Shown here piece by piece: positions 1-9,330 of a DNA stretch of 64,000 nucleotides. The notes under the pieces were generated by a model, which made no database searches, was not told the origin of the DNA, and saw only the letters and a list, made by a program, of their open reading frames with translations. A program made the translations under genes and the position numbers. Within the stretch, counting starts at the first letter, position 1; every line of letters starts with the position of its first letter. Source of the DNA: Phymorhynchus buccinoides (taxonomy: Eukaryota > Mollusca > Gastropoda > Neogastropoda > Raphitomidae); NCBI GenBank assembly GCA_017654935.2, contig CM065682.1, positions 77,638,080 to 77,702,079 on the forward strand, in the 5' to 3' direction.

Positions 1-118
1 TCAAAAACGGTCACACACGTAATGTTCTCATCCCTAGCTGGTGCATTTGTACCGTAGTGTTCAAGTGCTTCGGCTGTTGGGATGATCCCTGGAGTCCGTA
101 AGCCAGGGTAAGACAAAC
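1..118. repeat. Rep-3 dispersed repeat, partial at window edge
   Basis: It carries the module with CTAGCTGGTGCATTTG and GGGATGATCCCTGGAGTC. The same module recurs at 11735-11895, 33847-33998 and 51255-51400, and in inverted tandem form at 3727-4140. It has no coding potential. The class (SINE or MITE) is not determined. Confidence 0.75.
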
Positions 119-411
119 TGGTAGATACGCGATCCAGAAGTTCTGTATAAGAAATAAACAGATGGGGTTGCAGATGGGTTTCAGCATGTAATGTGCACAC
201 TGTTTCATGTTTCTTACTTCCAGACTTTTTTGTTGCGGATTGTGCCTGGGTTTCCATGTGGAACTTGCATGTATAATAGTACACACATTAGAACTGAACC
301 TGAAGGTAGAGCCCCAGTCCTCCAGTAACACAAATACATGCATACATAAATAAATCTGCCTTAAATTAAACTTAGCAAATCATGGTGTTTTTCTCTGTGT
401 TCTGCCTGCAG

Positions 412-489
412 GGGTGTGGTTCACCCAGGCTGGTTACCTGTCAGAGCTGAACCTGAAGGTGGAGCCCCAGTCCTCCAGCAACAAGGAGA
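412..489 (+). pseudogene. Truncated duplicate of the polycystin-like exon
   Basis: It starts after an acceptor (TGCCTGCAG at 403-411) and encodes GVWFTQAGYLSELNLKVEP and a few following residues, differing from the intact exon at one residue. The similarity then stops and no GT donor follows in a usable position. It is probably not spliced into mRNA. It looks like the by-product of local tandem duplication. Confidence 0.65.
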
Positions 490-558
490 TCTATACATAC
501 ACACATAAATCTACATAATGTTAATCTTACAAATTGTTCTACTGTGTTCTGCCTGCAG

Positions 559-690
559 GGGTGTGGTTTGCCCAGGCTGGTTACCTGTCAGAGCTGAACC
601 TGAAGGTGGAGCCCCAGTCCTCCAGCAACCTGGTTGGTGTGCTGGTCCTCCGGCCCTCCTGCCCCTCCAACAAGGCCCTTATCCCGCCAG
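559..690 (+). CDS. Polycystin-1-like protein, exon upstream of the PKD array
   Basis: This 132-bp exon lies between an acceptor (CTGCAG, 553-558) and a donor (CAG|GTAAAC at 690/691). It is symmetric phase 1-1 and encodes residues including LKVEPQSSSN and LVLRPSCPSNKALIPPG. The last codon is completed by the exon at 3029, giving PPGCQQ, which confirms the join. In polycystin-1-like receptors a short segment of this kind precedes the PKD domains. I assign it by its splice continuity with the exons at 3029 and 4973 rather than by a strong motif of its own. Two damaged copies lie just upstream. The first exons and the start codon are outside the window. Confidence 0.75.
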
Positions 691-739
691 GTAAACATAC
701 CATGAAGAATTTTTTTTTTTTTTTTTTAGATGGGGTGAC

Positions 740-1702
740 TTACCGTATTTTCCTGGCTATAAGCCGCTACTTTTTTCTTCAGCTTTGCCCCCTGCGGCTG
801 AAGCAACGATTGCGGCTAATTTGTGAATATTTTCCCTTCCGTATTTTAGGCTGGTCGTCAACTCCAGCATGTGTGTGTTGACATTGTCAATCTCGGTAAA
901 AACGAACCGTTCTCATGCCGAAACTGAAGAATTTAATCGGCGATATCACGATCTGACCACTAAATTGCACCACTTTTATGTACATGTTTCATCACTGAGC
1001 AGTTTATGATCAATGTTTGAACTGAAACAATCGCGATCGTGTCGATCTTTACGAACTCTGTGCACACGTCAATGTGAAGTCAACTTCCAAGTTGAAACTA
1101 GGTGATCGGTCTCACTCCATAAGTTGGAACTCTGTGAACGGTCTCACTTTACAAAAAAGAAGTTGAAAAGCAGCTCCTTTCCGTTATCAAACTGATAAAT
1201 CAGCGTTAGTGTGTGCACTGAAACACGTGCTGAATTCAAATAACTCGCAGAATCCGATAAATGAAAGCAGCTGGCACATTAGCATTTGCCGAGATTTCGT
1301 ATTTGCGGTGTGTGCGGCGCCATTTTGTCAGCCGAGTTGTATGCGCAGTAAAAGTTCCCTGTGTGCAAACTGTGACTGAAAATGAACTGCCAGTGTGTTG
1401 CTCTGTCATGTTTTGTGTTGTGTTGTGTCGTTGTGCAGAATCCAGTATTTAGTAGGTCCGTTATGGCAAAGATTAGGTCTGTACTGTGTAGTTTGTGTTC
1501 GAGTGCAACACGGGCTGTCAAAGTCGCCGTGGCTTTCGATCGTTCGTCTGCTCGTCTTTTCAGGTTCATTTTTCTTTTTCAGTCTCTTGCGGCTTAATAG
1601 ACACTGAATGCGGCTTTATCGTTGTTTTTTTCAGAATTTTAATAAAATTCAGGGGGTGAGGCTTAGACAACGGTGCGCTTTGTAGACCGGACAATACGGT
1701 AA
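740..1702. mobile_element. Non-autonomous DNA transposon, TTACCGTATT terminal repeats
   Basis: The left end reads TTACCGTATTTTCCTGGCTA and the right end is its imperfect inverse (ATACGGTAA). The body is about 960 bp with no transposase ORF; ORFs of 60-96 codons inside are not conserved-looking. A much shorter element with related termini lies at 15336-15488. The superfamily is not certain. Confidence 0.65.
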
Positions 1703-1784
1703 CCCTGTACCAATTCCTAGTAGCTTTTCACCACAGACGTACTAGCTAAAATTGACAATTTTTCTCTGGTGGGTCTTTTGTATA

Positions 1785-2052
1785 AATAGTTCCCCTACTT
1801 TATGGAAGTTCTGTGCTTGTAACTTCCTTTAATCTGTCACTCTTTGACTCTGCCTTTTCCCTTTGCTTACTGTCATCTGCCTTACCGGTCCATTCTCCTA
1901 CCTTTTTTCAAGAAACACTTTCAAGAAGATTTCCTCCAGCCGAAGTCGGACTTGCTGGGCCTAACTATTTCTTTGTTAGGTGCATAACGGCAGCATGACG
2001 CATCTGCACTCGTAATTGGCAGGAAGCTGTCTGAGCGATCGAAGAAGAAGAA
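1785..2052 (+). repeat. Rep-2 dispersed repeat (GATCGAAGAAGAAG tail)
   Basis: The sequence runs from TTATGGAAGTTCTGTGCTTG to a 3' end GAGCGATCGAAGAAGAAG. It is shared with 4745-4955, 13667-14105 (minus), 30478-30776 and 47880-48195. The simple GAA-rich 3' tail suggests a SINE, but I see no clear RNA polymerase III promoter. Confidence 0.75.
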
Positions 2053-2189
2053 ATCTCTAGTTTTGCTTATTTTGTTTGCATATCAAGTGTGAGTGTTAGG
2101 TATTGTTAGACAGAGCCAGTCTCTGACTATTTCATCACCAAGCTTCTTTTAACTGTTTTCTTCATTTTCACACCAGAAATCTTTGGTAT

Positions 2190-2596
2190 TTGGTATATTC
2201 AAGTCACAGAGACTTATCTCTGTAAAATTCGGGCTACTCTTCCCCGGAGAGCATGTTGCCGCAAGCACAGCGCCTACCCTTTTTTTTGGGGGGGGGGGGG
2301 GGGGAGAGTGAGGAGGAGGTGTGGACATACTTGGAAAACCTAGCTATCAATTTGGCCATACCAGGCAGCGGGATTTCTCCCTGCTCTTGCCGACTTTCAA
2401 CTGCCGTGGGATTTTTACATGCGTAAAGCGCATGGGTCAGACTAGCTTTAAGTCCTCATCCGAAGGACTCGAAGTTCAATTTCAATTTTCCTGTCAAACT
2501 AGAAAGAAAGGGGTGAGGAGGCCGGGATTCGAACCCGGGTCGCTTGCGTTGCAGTCACGCATTACAATCGGCAGGCGAACGTCTTAACCCTTTCAT
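2190..2596 (-). mobile_element. SINE-1, tRNA-headed, nearly full length
   Basis: Read on the minus strand, a tRNA-like head (2517-2590) contains a B-box-like GGGTTCGAATCCCGG. It is followed by a body and a conserved 3' region with AGCCCGAATTTTACAGAG. Related copies with the same 3' region lie at 3335-3700, 4336-4708 and 17878-18178. The head is a tRNA relic and not a functional tRNA gene. Confidence 0.75.
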
Positions 2597-2826
2597 CGCC
2601 ACTGTCGCCTCTTGGCACCACAATGATTTGACACCCATGTCACTAAAAGGCATCAAATGAGGGTCTGGTATCCAGTGACCTTAATGTTCTTCATTTTGGG
2701 AGGTAAGGGCAGGCCCTATGTTATGCACATCACAGAAGAATCCCCAATATTGTAGACAGAATCTTTTCTCTACCCAAGTAAGATTAATGGTCAATTTTGG
2801 CAGAAGAATGGCTAACGTTGAAAGGG
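2588..2826. mobile_element. TTAA-flanked MITE (piggyBac-type termini)
   Basis: Termini CCCTTTCATCG and CGTTGAAAGGG are inverted and flanked by TTAA on both sides (2584-2587 and 2827-2830). Length is 239 bp with no ORF of note. The TTAA duplication and CCC ends fit the piggyBac group. It abuts the SINE head on its left. Confidence 0.6.
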
Positions 2827-3028
2827 TTAACCACTCTGCCACCTTTGCAGGAATGCAGGAGTTCAAACATACTGGTCGAAAGTTAGAAACAAAAATGAAC
2901 ATAAATTGCCCCCAAAACACGCAGTGCGTCACCTTAACGTCCTCCCGGTCACAAGGACACATATGGGACATTGAAACACACTCGTCTTGCTCCGTTGGTG
3001 TTTTATTGTTTATTTTTTCCTCACCCAG

Positions 3029-3313
3029 GCTGTCAGCAGAGGGTGTTCGCAGGCTGCGGCACCCCAGCCGACGCCTCAGCCTGCGCCAGCCTGCCAGCCT
3101 GCAGCGCGGAGAACCAGCACCCCTGCCCCCTGTCCCACGCCTGCATGGACTCTTCCGCCCCCTGCAGCTGCGCCTCCTCCTCCCCCTCCGTCTCTGCCAA
3201 CGTGGACTGCTCCGCCACGGATCCCGACTTGGATGTGGAGTACACTCTGGTTGGGGAGTCCGTCTTCCAGATCCCGGCGGCGGGCGGTTCGTTCAGGGCC
3301 AAGATCCACGGAG
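3029..3313 (+). CDS. Polycystin-1-like protein, Cys-rich exon before the PKD array
   Basis: This 285-bp exon (95 codons, phase 1-1) is bounded by acceptor CACCCAG (3022-3028) and donor G|GTATTG at 3313/3314. It encodes a cysteine-rich stretch (CGTPADASACASLPACSAEN, HPCPLSHACMDSS, APCSCASS) and then the motif YTLVGESVFQIPAAGGSF. Polycystin-1 family proteins have a comparable segment linking the lectin/LDL-A part to the PKD domains; the assignment rests on that layout and on the splice phase. Its last base completes a Gly codon with the exon at 4973 (HGG then IAVQ), so the reading frame runs through. It should be extracellular, with the cysteines probably disulphide-bonded. Confidence 0.8.
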
Positions 3314-3334
3314 GTATTGTCCTTGTAGATGGAG

Positions 3335-3700
3335 GTATTGTAGTGTAGAGTGGTAGAGTGGTAGCGTGTCAAGTAAACCCGAGTTCGAACCTGGGTACAG
3401 GGGATTTTTCCTTCTCACTTTGCACTAGGCCTTAACGGTCTGAATGTGGAGTCTTTTGGGTGAGACGATAAACCGAGGTCCCATGTGCTCATGCACTTAG
3501 CACATGTTAAACCCAGTGGCAACGAAAAAGTTGTCATTTGGTCAAAATTTACCCCCCTCCCTTCCTTCCTCATCATTCACACAAAAATCGCATTTAAAAA
3601 AACCTCATTGGGTGGCGCACCTCTGGCTGCGACGGTGGGAGCAACCTGAATTTCACAGACACCTCTGTGACTATAATGTACCTAACCTAACCTTGTTATG
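3335..3700 (+). mobile_element. SINE-1, tRNA-headed, full length
   Basis: The head 3335-3400 has an A-box-like GTGGTAGAGTGGTAG and a B-box-like GAGTTCGAACCTGGG. The body contains GAGACGATAAACCGAGGTC and the 3' part contains GGGTGGCGC and AACCTGAATTTCACAGAC. It starts about 20 bp inside the intron after exon 3029-3313. Confidence 0.8.
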
Positions 3701-3726
3701 ATAATGTTGTTTGTTGACGGTGCGCT

Positions 3727-4140
3727 GGCTAAAAGACTCCAGGGATCATCCCAACAGCCGAAGCGCTTGAACACTGTGGTACGAGTGCATCAGCTAGGGA
3801 TGAGAACATATTTGTTGTTTTTATACCCTGGCTAAAAGACTCCAGGGATCATCCCAACAGCCGAAGCGCTTGAACACTGTGGTACGAGTGCATCAGCTAG
3901 GGATGAGAACATATTTGTTGTTTTTATACCCTGGCTAAAAGACTCCAGGGATCATCCCAACAGCCGAAGCGCTTGAACACTGTGGTACGAGTGCATCAGC
4001 TAGGGATGAGAACATAATATTTGTTGTTTTTATACCCTGGCTAAAAGACTCCAGGGATCATCCCAACAGCCGAAGCGCTTGAACACTGTGGTACGAGTGC
4101 ATCAGCTAGGGATGAGAACATTATGTGTGTGACCGTTTTT
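3727..4140. repeat. Rep-3 amplified as four tandem ~103-bp units
   Basis: Units starting GGCTAAAAGACTCCAGGG lie at 3727, 3830, 3933 and 4039, so the spacing is 103, 103 and 106 bp. They are almost identical and inverted relative to the single copies elsewhere. The block ends in ACCGTTTTTGATTACCCCGC, which matches the other end of the dispersed copies. Confidence 0.85.
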
Positions 4141-4234
4141 GATTACCCCGCCATATAAAAGGTCGGTAAGAGCACGGTGAAAAAACACATGGTGCTAGAA
4201 GAGTTAAGTCGGTAAAACAGTTGGTGAAAGTAGG

Positions 4235-4335
4235 AAAAGGAAAAGGCAGAGTGAAAGAGTGATGCATTAGAAGTTGCTAGCACAGAACTCTCAGAAGGTC
4301 TTTATAATGAAAGACCCCTCTGTATCCCCCACAAG
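4235..4335 (-). repeat. Rep-2 fragment, minus orientation
   Basis: The stretch GCAGAGTGAAAGAGTGATGC to the CCCCACAAGG motif corresponds to the 5' part of Rep-2 reversed (compare 13990-14105). It abuts the SINE at 4336. Confidence 0.55.
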
Positions 4336-4708
4336 GTATTAGGTACTTTATAGTCAAAGATGCGTCTGTGAAATTCGTGTTGCTCCCACCTGGAGAGCGC
4401 GTCGCAGCCAGAGGCGCGCCACCCAATTGTGTGTGTGTGTGTGCATGCGATTTTTGTCACTGATGAGGGGGGGGGGGGGGGGGATAAATTTTGACCAAAT
4501 GACAACTTTTTCGTTGCCACTGGGTTTAACGTATGCTAAGTGCATGGGCACACGGGACCTCAGTTTATCGTCTCATCCAAAAGACTCCACGTTCAGACTG
4601 TTAAGGCCTAGTGCAGAATGAGAGGAAAAAATCCCCTGTACCCAGGTTCGAACTCGGGTTTACTTGACACAAAGCGAACGCGATACCACTGTGCCACTCT
4701 ACACCACA
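4336..4708 (-). mobile_element. SINE-1, full length, minus strand
   Basis: Reversed relative to 3335-3700: 3' region first (GTGAAATTCGTGTTGCTCCC), then a (GT)n/(G)n tract, the body with GTTTATCGTCTCATCC, and the tRNA-like head with TTCGAACTCGGG near 4648. The similarity to the copy at 3335 is clear over its whole length. Confidence 0.8.
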
Positions 4709-4744
4709 AGGAGAGCATTAAGCATAATCTCTTTCCTCTCACCG

Positions 4745-4955
4745 CGTGGGGGTGTGTTTGCTTACTGTCATCTACTATCTTTCTGCCTTCCCGGTCCATT
4801 CTCCTGCCTTTTTTCTAGAAACTATTACAAAGGTTTCTCCAGCCGAAGTCGGACTTGCTGGGCCTATTTCTTAGTTAGCGCATGGCAGCAGCATGACGCA
4901 TCTGTGCTCATAATTGACAGAAAAGTGTCTGAGCGATCGATGAAGAAGAAGAGTG
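4745..4955 (+). repeat. Rep-2 copy ending at a splice acceptor
   Basis: From the GTTTGCTTACTGTCATCT motif to the tail GCGATCGATGAAGAAGAAG. Its tail ends about 20 bp before the first base of exon 4973. The polypyrimidine tract TGTTCCTCTCTGTGTGCAG follows directly. Confidence 0.75.
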
Positions 4956-4972
4956 TTCCTCTCTGTGTGCAG

Positions 4973-6950
4973 GCATTGCAGTGCAGACCCACGACATCCT
5001 GGCCTTCCAGAGCCGCGAGTCAGACTTTGGGTTCTGCCAGGTGGACCCGTCCTCCCCCTGGAGGCAGGTGGCCTTCATCCGCGTGGGCAACAAGTGGGAG
5101 GAGCCATCAACCACCTCCTACCTGACCCTGGCCTCCTACAACAAGCAGGACAGCTACGTGTGCCGGGTCAGCGCTGTCTACAGCACCCCCAAAACGTTGT
5201 CCCTTCCCGACGCTTTGGCCTACGTGCCGGGCTCCGATTCGTTCACCTTTGAGGCGGAGGTGCAGGGGGGGGGCGGTGCGGTGGTGGAGTCGTGCAGCGT
5301 GGAGCTGGTTCAGGAGATCGGGGACCTGGAGTGGCTGTACCCGCCCGTCTCCACCACCAGTGAGGTGTACGTGGAGGCCGGGACCTTGCAGTCCCTCGTG
5401 GTCATGGTGCCCACGGGATCTCTCTTCCAGGCTGTGTGGGCGACAAGCTCGGGGACCAGTAGTTCAGGGGTGGGGGTGGCTACCTGTCCGAGCTCTGTGA
5501 GCGCCGGCGTCGCGGAATGCCAGGAGCCCACCAGCGAACTAGCTCTGCCTTTCTTCGTCTTCCAGGACACTTTCTCTGCCTCCACGTCTGTCTCTCTGTC
5601 GTTGAACGTCTCCAACAGTCTGGGCTGGAAGAGCGTGAGCGTGGTGGTGAATGCGGTGATCCCCATCCAGGGGTTGGCTCTCTACCACTCCAGCTGTTCT
5701 GTGGGATCCGCCTGCTCCCCTGTGGTGGAGGTTGGGGTGGAGCAGCAGTTCCTGACCTCCAAGACCAGCGGCAGTGTGGAGGAGTACGTCTTCATGCGGA
5801 ACGACTCGCTGCTTCAGTCCAGCCCGGAGTCCTTCCTCAACACGACCTTCACCTCTCCGGGCATGTATGTCATCGCCGTCAATGCCTCCAACGGGTTCAA
5901 CTCCATGGAAGACTCCGTTCAGGTCACGGCCAAAGTCCGGGCTCGGGTGTCGCAGCTCACCTTGGAACCGGCCAGCCCCTTGCTGTGTCAGGCCGGGGTC
6001 AACGTGACGGTCATCCTCAAAGCGTCGGTGACTGCCGGGGCTGAAGTGACCGTCACCTGGGGCTACGGAGACGGGGTGGTGGAGAAGGGGACGGTGCAGG
6101 CGAGCGGTAACGAACTGCAGCAGGACAAGACGCACACGTACGGCACTGCGGGGCTCTACACGCTGACCATCAAGACGGAAGACCCCTTTGGGGAGACGGC
6201 CAACATCACGTCGCTCATGAAGGTGCTGTCGGTCATTGAGCTGGTCACCGCGCAGACGGCATCCAGGATCATCTCTGCCGGGACGTCGGCCTCCATCACG
6301 GTGCACGTCCAGTCCCTCAGCACGGCCAACCCTTACTTCGGGTCCATGAGCTACGTGCTGGATTACGGAGATGGCACGACGAAGACGACGCGCTCCTCCC
6401 AAATCAGCAAGACGTTCTATCACACCTACACCACTAACGGAACCTACAGCGTCAGTGTGCTGGTCAGGAACCAGTTCAGTTCTCAGACCACCTCCACGGA
6501 AGTCGAGGTCCAGGAGTGCCCCACGGTGGTGGAACTGCTGTATGACGGACCGAAGAACGTATCGGAGCAGCTGACTTTCACCGCTGTCGTGGACCAAGGC
6601 TCGGACCTCAACCACACGTTCGCCTTTGGCGACGGTTCTGGGCAAGTGGAGCAGCTGTCGAACGCCGCCGTCTACACCTACGGCGCTGCCGGCAGCTACA
6701 ACGCGACAGTGACGGTGATGAACGACGTGTGTTCGGTGTCGGACACTGCGGAAGTGATCGTGATGGACGCGAGCACGTTGATAGTGGGCCGGATCGACCA
6801 CGAGGACCACGCCTCCCTGACGGAGGTGATGAACTTCACCGTGCTCATGGTCACCCTGGACATGCAGAAGGTGTCAGTCACATGGACCGTGCAGGAAACC
6901 GGGTCTTCTGTCACCTCCAGCCTGACCAAGCGAGCCTCCAACACCTTCAG
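4973..6950 (+). CDS. Polycystin-1-like protein, large exon with about six PKD-type domains
   Basis: This 1978-bp exon runs from acceptor GTGTGCAG (4965-4972) to a donor after CACCTTCAG (6950). It begins with IAVQTHDILAFQSRESDFGF and then carries successive ~85-residue PKD/Ig-like repeats. Three have the family's core motif: VTWGYGDG near 6051, YVLDYGDG near 6355 and HTFAFGDG near 6613. They also have the typical HTYGTAGLYTLTI or YTYGAAGSYNATV strands, and many NxS/T sites are present. PKD domains are extracellular beta-sandwiches. In polycystin-1 they form a long adhesive, mechanosensitive stalk ahead of REJ, GPS, PLAT and membrane segments, none of which is in this window. The exon ends in phase 2 within the sixth repeat, and the codon is completed at 9846. 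A 423-codon antisense ORF here is a shadow. Confidence 0.9.
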
Positions 6951-6964
6951 GTGCTGTGCTTTTT

Positions 6965-7285
6965 GTGTCCGCTTGTGTGTGTGTGGGAGGATGTGTGTCT
7001 GTTTTGGTGTTTCGGTGTGTATACATGTGCATGTGATTTTTGTGTCTGCTTGTGTGTGTGTCTGTTTTGGTGTGTCGGTGTGTATACATGTGCATGTGGT
7101 TTTTGTGTCCGCTTGTGTGTGTGTGGGAGGATGTGTGTGTGTGTCTGTCTTGGTGTGTGTCTGTTTTGGTGTGTCGGTGTGTATACATGTGCATGTGGTT
7201 TTTGTGTCCGCTTGTGTGTGTGTGGGAGGATGTGTGTGTGTGTCTGTTTTGGTGTGTCGGTGTGTATACATGTGCATGCTTGCTT
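6965..7285. repeat. GT-rich minisatellite in intron
   Basis: About four imperfect units of roughly 80 bp, each with TGTATACATGTGCATGTG and a GTGTGTGTGTGGGAGGATG block. The open frames across it on both strands reflect the repeat only. Confidence 0.85.
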
Positions 7286-7326
7286 GTCAAAGTCAAAGTC
7301 AACATGTTATTTAAAGATGGACATTG

Positions 7327-7948
7327 CAGACCTGCCTACTGCTACGATTTGGCCATAGCAGCTACGAAAAATAAAGCTTTGCTACGGAGCTACGGCAACC
7401 TTAACGTTGCTACGGTTATGATGTTCCCGGTTTTGTCTGTTTCTAAGAGCAGACGCCGTGTCACGCGCGATAATCTAGTCACTTCCGTTTTTATCAGTGA
7501 CTGCGCATGCGTTCTTATTGCTTTCTCTGATAAAAATGGCGGACTCCAGCAGCAGTAGCGATTCGGGAGATGTTTCAAACGAAAAAAAACGAACCCAAAC
7601 CAGAAAAACGAAAATCATCTGGCGCACCATCTTGTTCTAAGAAAAAACATCGGCCTGACGCACAAGTTTTCAAAATAGCTTACACGGAGGAGTGGCCTTG
7701 CATCGTCAGAAGTCGACTTGGTGCGAACCATGCTCACTGCAACCTCTGCCATGCAGACTTCTCTGTGAATCATGGCGGTAGAGACGACCGTCAACACGTT
7801 CAATCGGCGAAACATAAACAGTACGTTTCGGCTCAGAAAGAGAACAAATTGATTGCCGTCGTTTGTGGATGCTACGAAAATTTTTGCCATGCTACTGAAA
7901 ATTGATGGCTGGGCTACTGATTGGGGAAATTCCAAGTAGGCAGGTCTG
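7327..7948 (+). mobile_element. CAGACCTG-terminus DNA transposon, copy 1, 6-bp target duplication
   Basis: Left end CAGACCTGCCTACT and right end AGTAGGCAGGTCTG are perfect inverse repeats over 14 bp. Identical hexamers ACATTG flank it at 7321-7326 and 7949-7954. Length is 622 bp. It keeps the 5' coding end of a transposase-like gene (7535-7905). A 6-bp duplication does not fit typical hAT elements (8 bp). IS3EU-like or a divergent hAT are candidates; this is inference. Confidence 0.75.
7535..7905 (+). pseudogene. Truncated transposase-like N-terminus with BED-like zinc finger
   Basis: A likely original start is ATG 7535 (MADSSSSSDSGDVSNEKK). The frame shifts around the A-rich run at 7580-7590 and continues in the frame of ATG 7570. 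The second frame encodes a basic stretch (KKKHRP) and then EEWPCIVRSR, a CNLC pair, DFSVNHGGRDD and H-x7-H (HVQSAKHK). This C2...H2 arrangement is typical of the BED-like fingers at the N-terminus of transposases and transposon-derived proteins. The ORF stops at 7903-7905, just before the right terminal repeat, so no catalytic domain is present. It is probably not a host gene. Its codons lie entirely inside the mobile element in a polycystin-like intron. Confidence 0.6.
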
Positions 7949-8024
7949 ACATTGAATAAGCAACCATGATTAAGCTTTTTTCCTTCTTCAAGCCATCTAT
8001 AAACAGAAAAAGCATGCAAACAAA

Positions 8025-8480
8025 CATGTCTGTATGTGTTGGTGTGTCGGTGTGTATGTGCAGGTGTGTGCATGCTTACACATTGAGTGTGTGTGTGTGG
8101 GAGGATGTGTGTGTCTGTATGTGTTGGTGTGCAGGTGTGTGCATGCTTACACATTGAGTGTGTGTGTGTGTGTGTGACTGAGAGAGAGAGTGAGAGAGAG
8201 AGTGTGTCTATCCGAGAGAGACAGAGAAAGGGAAAGAGGAAGACTGTCTGGTCTGTGTGCATGCTTACACATTGAGTGTGTGTGTGTGTGACTGAGAGAG
8301 AGTGAGAGAGAGAGTGTGTCTATCCGACAGAGACAGGGAAAGAGGAAGACTGTCTGGTCTGTGTGCATGCTTACACATTGAGTGTGTGTGTGTGTGACTG
8401 AGAGAGAGTGAGAGAGAGAGTGTGTCTATCCGACAGAGACGGAGAAAGGGAAAGAGGAGACTGTCTGGTCTGTGTGTCTA
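8025..8480. repeat. GT/GA minisatellite, ~105-bp unit
   Basis: Three near-identical units share GCATGCTTACACATTGAGTG, a GT run, a GA run (ACTGAGAGAGAG) and GAAGACTGTCTGGTCTGTG. They are intronic, and all ORFs across them are repeat shadows. Confidence 0.85.
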
Positions 8481-8760
8481 TGCATGTATCTGTGTGGGTA
8501 AGGTTTCTTAAAAGTGCGCCTATCAATGCTTCACAGCGTGTGATGTGTGTGGCTGCTTGGCTTGTTGTCCTTTTTAAGATTAAATTTAGGTCGCAACTTT
8601 GTATCATGCACAAATGCATTTCTTCCGGTATTGTTAGTTTTCGTTGTGTGATTGTTTCACGCTTGTTGAGTGAACATTATGTTTTTACTGGTTTGGGATC
8701 GTTCAAGGGCCAATATGAACGCTATATGAATGATATTCTTTTTTATTACTATAACAGACC

Positions 8761-8915
8761 AGGGACGGTATTCATGTCGAGATAGCATGAGACTTGGCAT
8801 GATGCTAACTTAGAAGCTCTTCCAATGTCCTATAGGATTTAATAGGACTTTTGGAAGAGCTTCTAAGTTAGCATCATGCTAAGTCTCATGCTATCTCGAC
8901 ATGAATACCGTCCCT
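8761..8915. mobile_element. Foldback/hairpin MITE, ~70-bp arms
   Basis: AGGGACGGTATTCATGTCG at 8761 is matched in inverse at the right end (CGACATGAATACCGTCCCT). The arms agree over about 70 bp with one mismatch around a ~15-bp spacer. It sits immediately inside the left terminus of the CAGACCTG element copy 2. I found no clear target duplication for it. Confidence 0.8.
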
Positions 8916-9108
8916 GATTACCATCCCGATTTTGCCGCAATTTTTACGGGGAGGAAGTCAAATTACGGTAATTACGGCTACGGAAAAAAACAACGGGAAA
9001 ACTAAATCCTAAATATATTTTTTAAAAACTACAGTTGCGTCGGTAAGCGAAGCTTTTGAAACGATGCGGTGAAAAGTCATTTCGCGCCATTTCCTTTTCT
9101 GTTTCAAA

Positions 9109-9330
9109 ATGGCGTCCAAGCGAGTGCATTCCGAAGCTTCTGCATCTTCTGGTGGAAAAATATCAAAAGAAAAGACATCAAAAGTCACTTAAGTGGCACA
9201 GAAATTCTGGGAAAGTGACCTAAAAATTCCAGGAATACGTCCTTCAGCACTAGGTGACGAGCATGTGTTCTGTGTCTACTGCTCGACGGACATTAGTATT
9301 GCACACTCGGGTCAGTACGATATCGACGTT
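9109..9330 (+). pseudogene. Degenerate transposase-like N-terminus with zinc-binding CxxC
   Basis: ATG 9109 (MASKRVHSEASASSGGKISK) reads to an in-frame TAA at 9190-9192. It then continues in the same frame: KFWESDLKIPGIRPS, VFCVYCSTDISIAHSGQYDI. The CVYC pair and the following DISIAHSGQYDID resemble CNLC..DFSVNHGG in copy 1, so the two are divergent relatives. After this the similarity ends abruptly, consistent with internal deletion of the catalytic part. It is non-functional in its present form. Confidence 0.55.

Larger units (their letters stand above)
270..690 (+). repeat. Three tandem ~150-bp units around a polycystin-like exon
   Basis: The block GAACTGAACCTGAAGGT or its close variant occurs near 291, 444 and 591, so the period is about 150 bp. 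Each unit combines part of the exon with AT-rich flank. Unit 1 keeps only the middle of the exon. Unit 2 has the acceptor and exon 5' half but no donor. Unit 3 is the complete exon 559-690. Confidence 0.8.
691..3028. other. Intron of the polycystin-like gene, filled by mobile elements
   Basis: This phase-1 intron is almost completely explained by a TIR element (740-1702), a Rep-2 copy (1785-2052), a SINE on the minus strand (2190-2596) and a TTAA-flanked MITE (2588-2826). A G homopolymer lies near 2288-2304. I see no other coding sequence in it. Confidence 0.8.

Noticed and set aside
2517..2590. Possible tRNA gene on the minus strand
   Set aside because: Only B-box-like and head sequences are recognisable, it is fused to a SINE body with copies nearby, and a proper cloverleaf is not evident.
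5539..6810. 423-codon minus-strand ORF
   Set aside because: It lies fully antisense to the large PKD exon, which is GC-rich at third positions; its translation is His/Arg/Gly-rich with no motif. It is a shadow.
6965..7314. Cys/Val-rich extension of the PKD exon frame
   Set aside because: The exon ends at the donor at 6950 with correct phase to 9846; the open frame beyond it is GT repeat.
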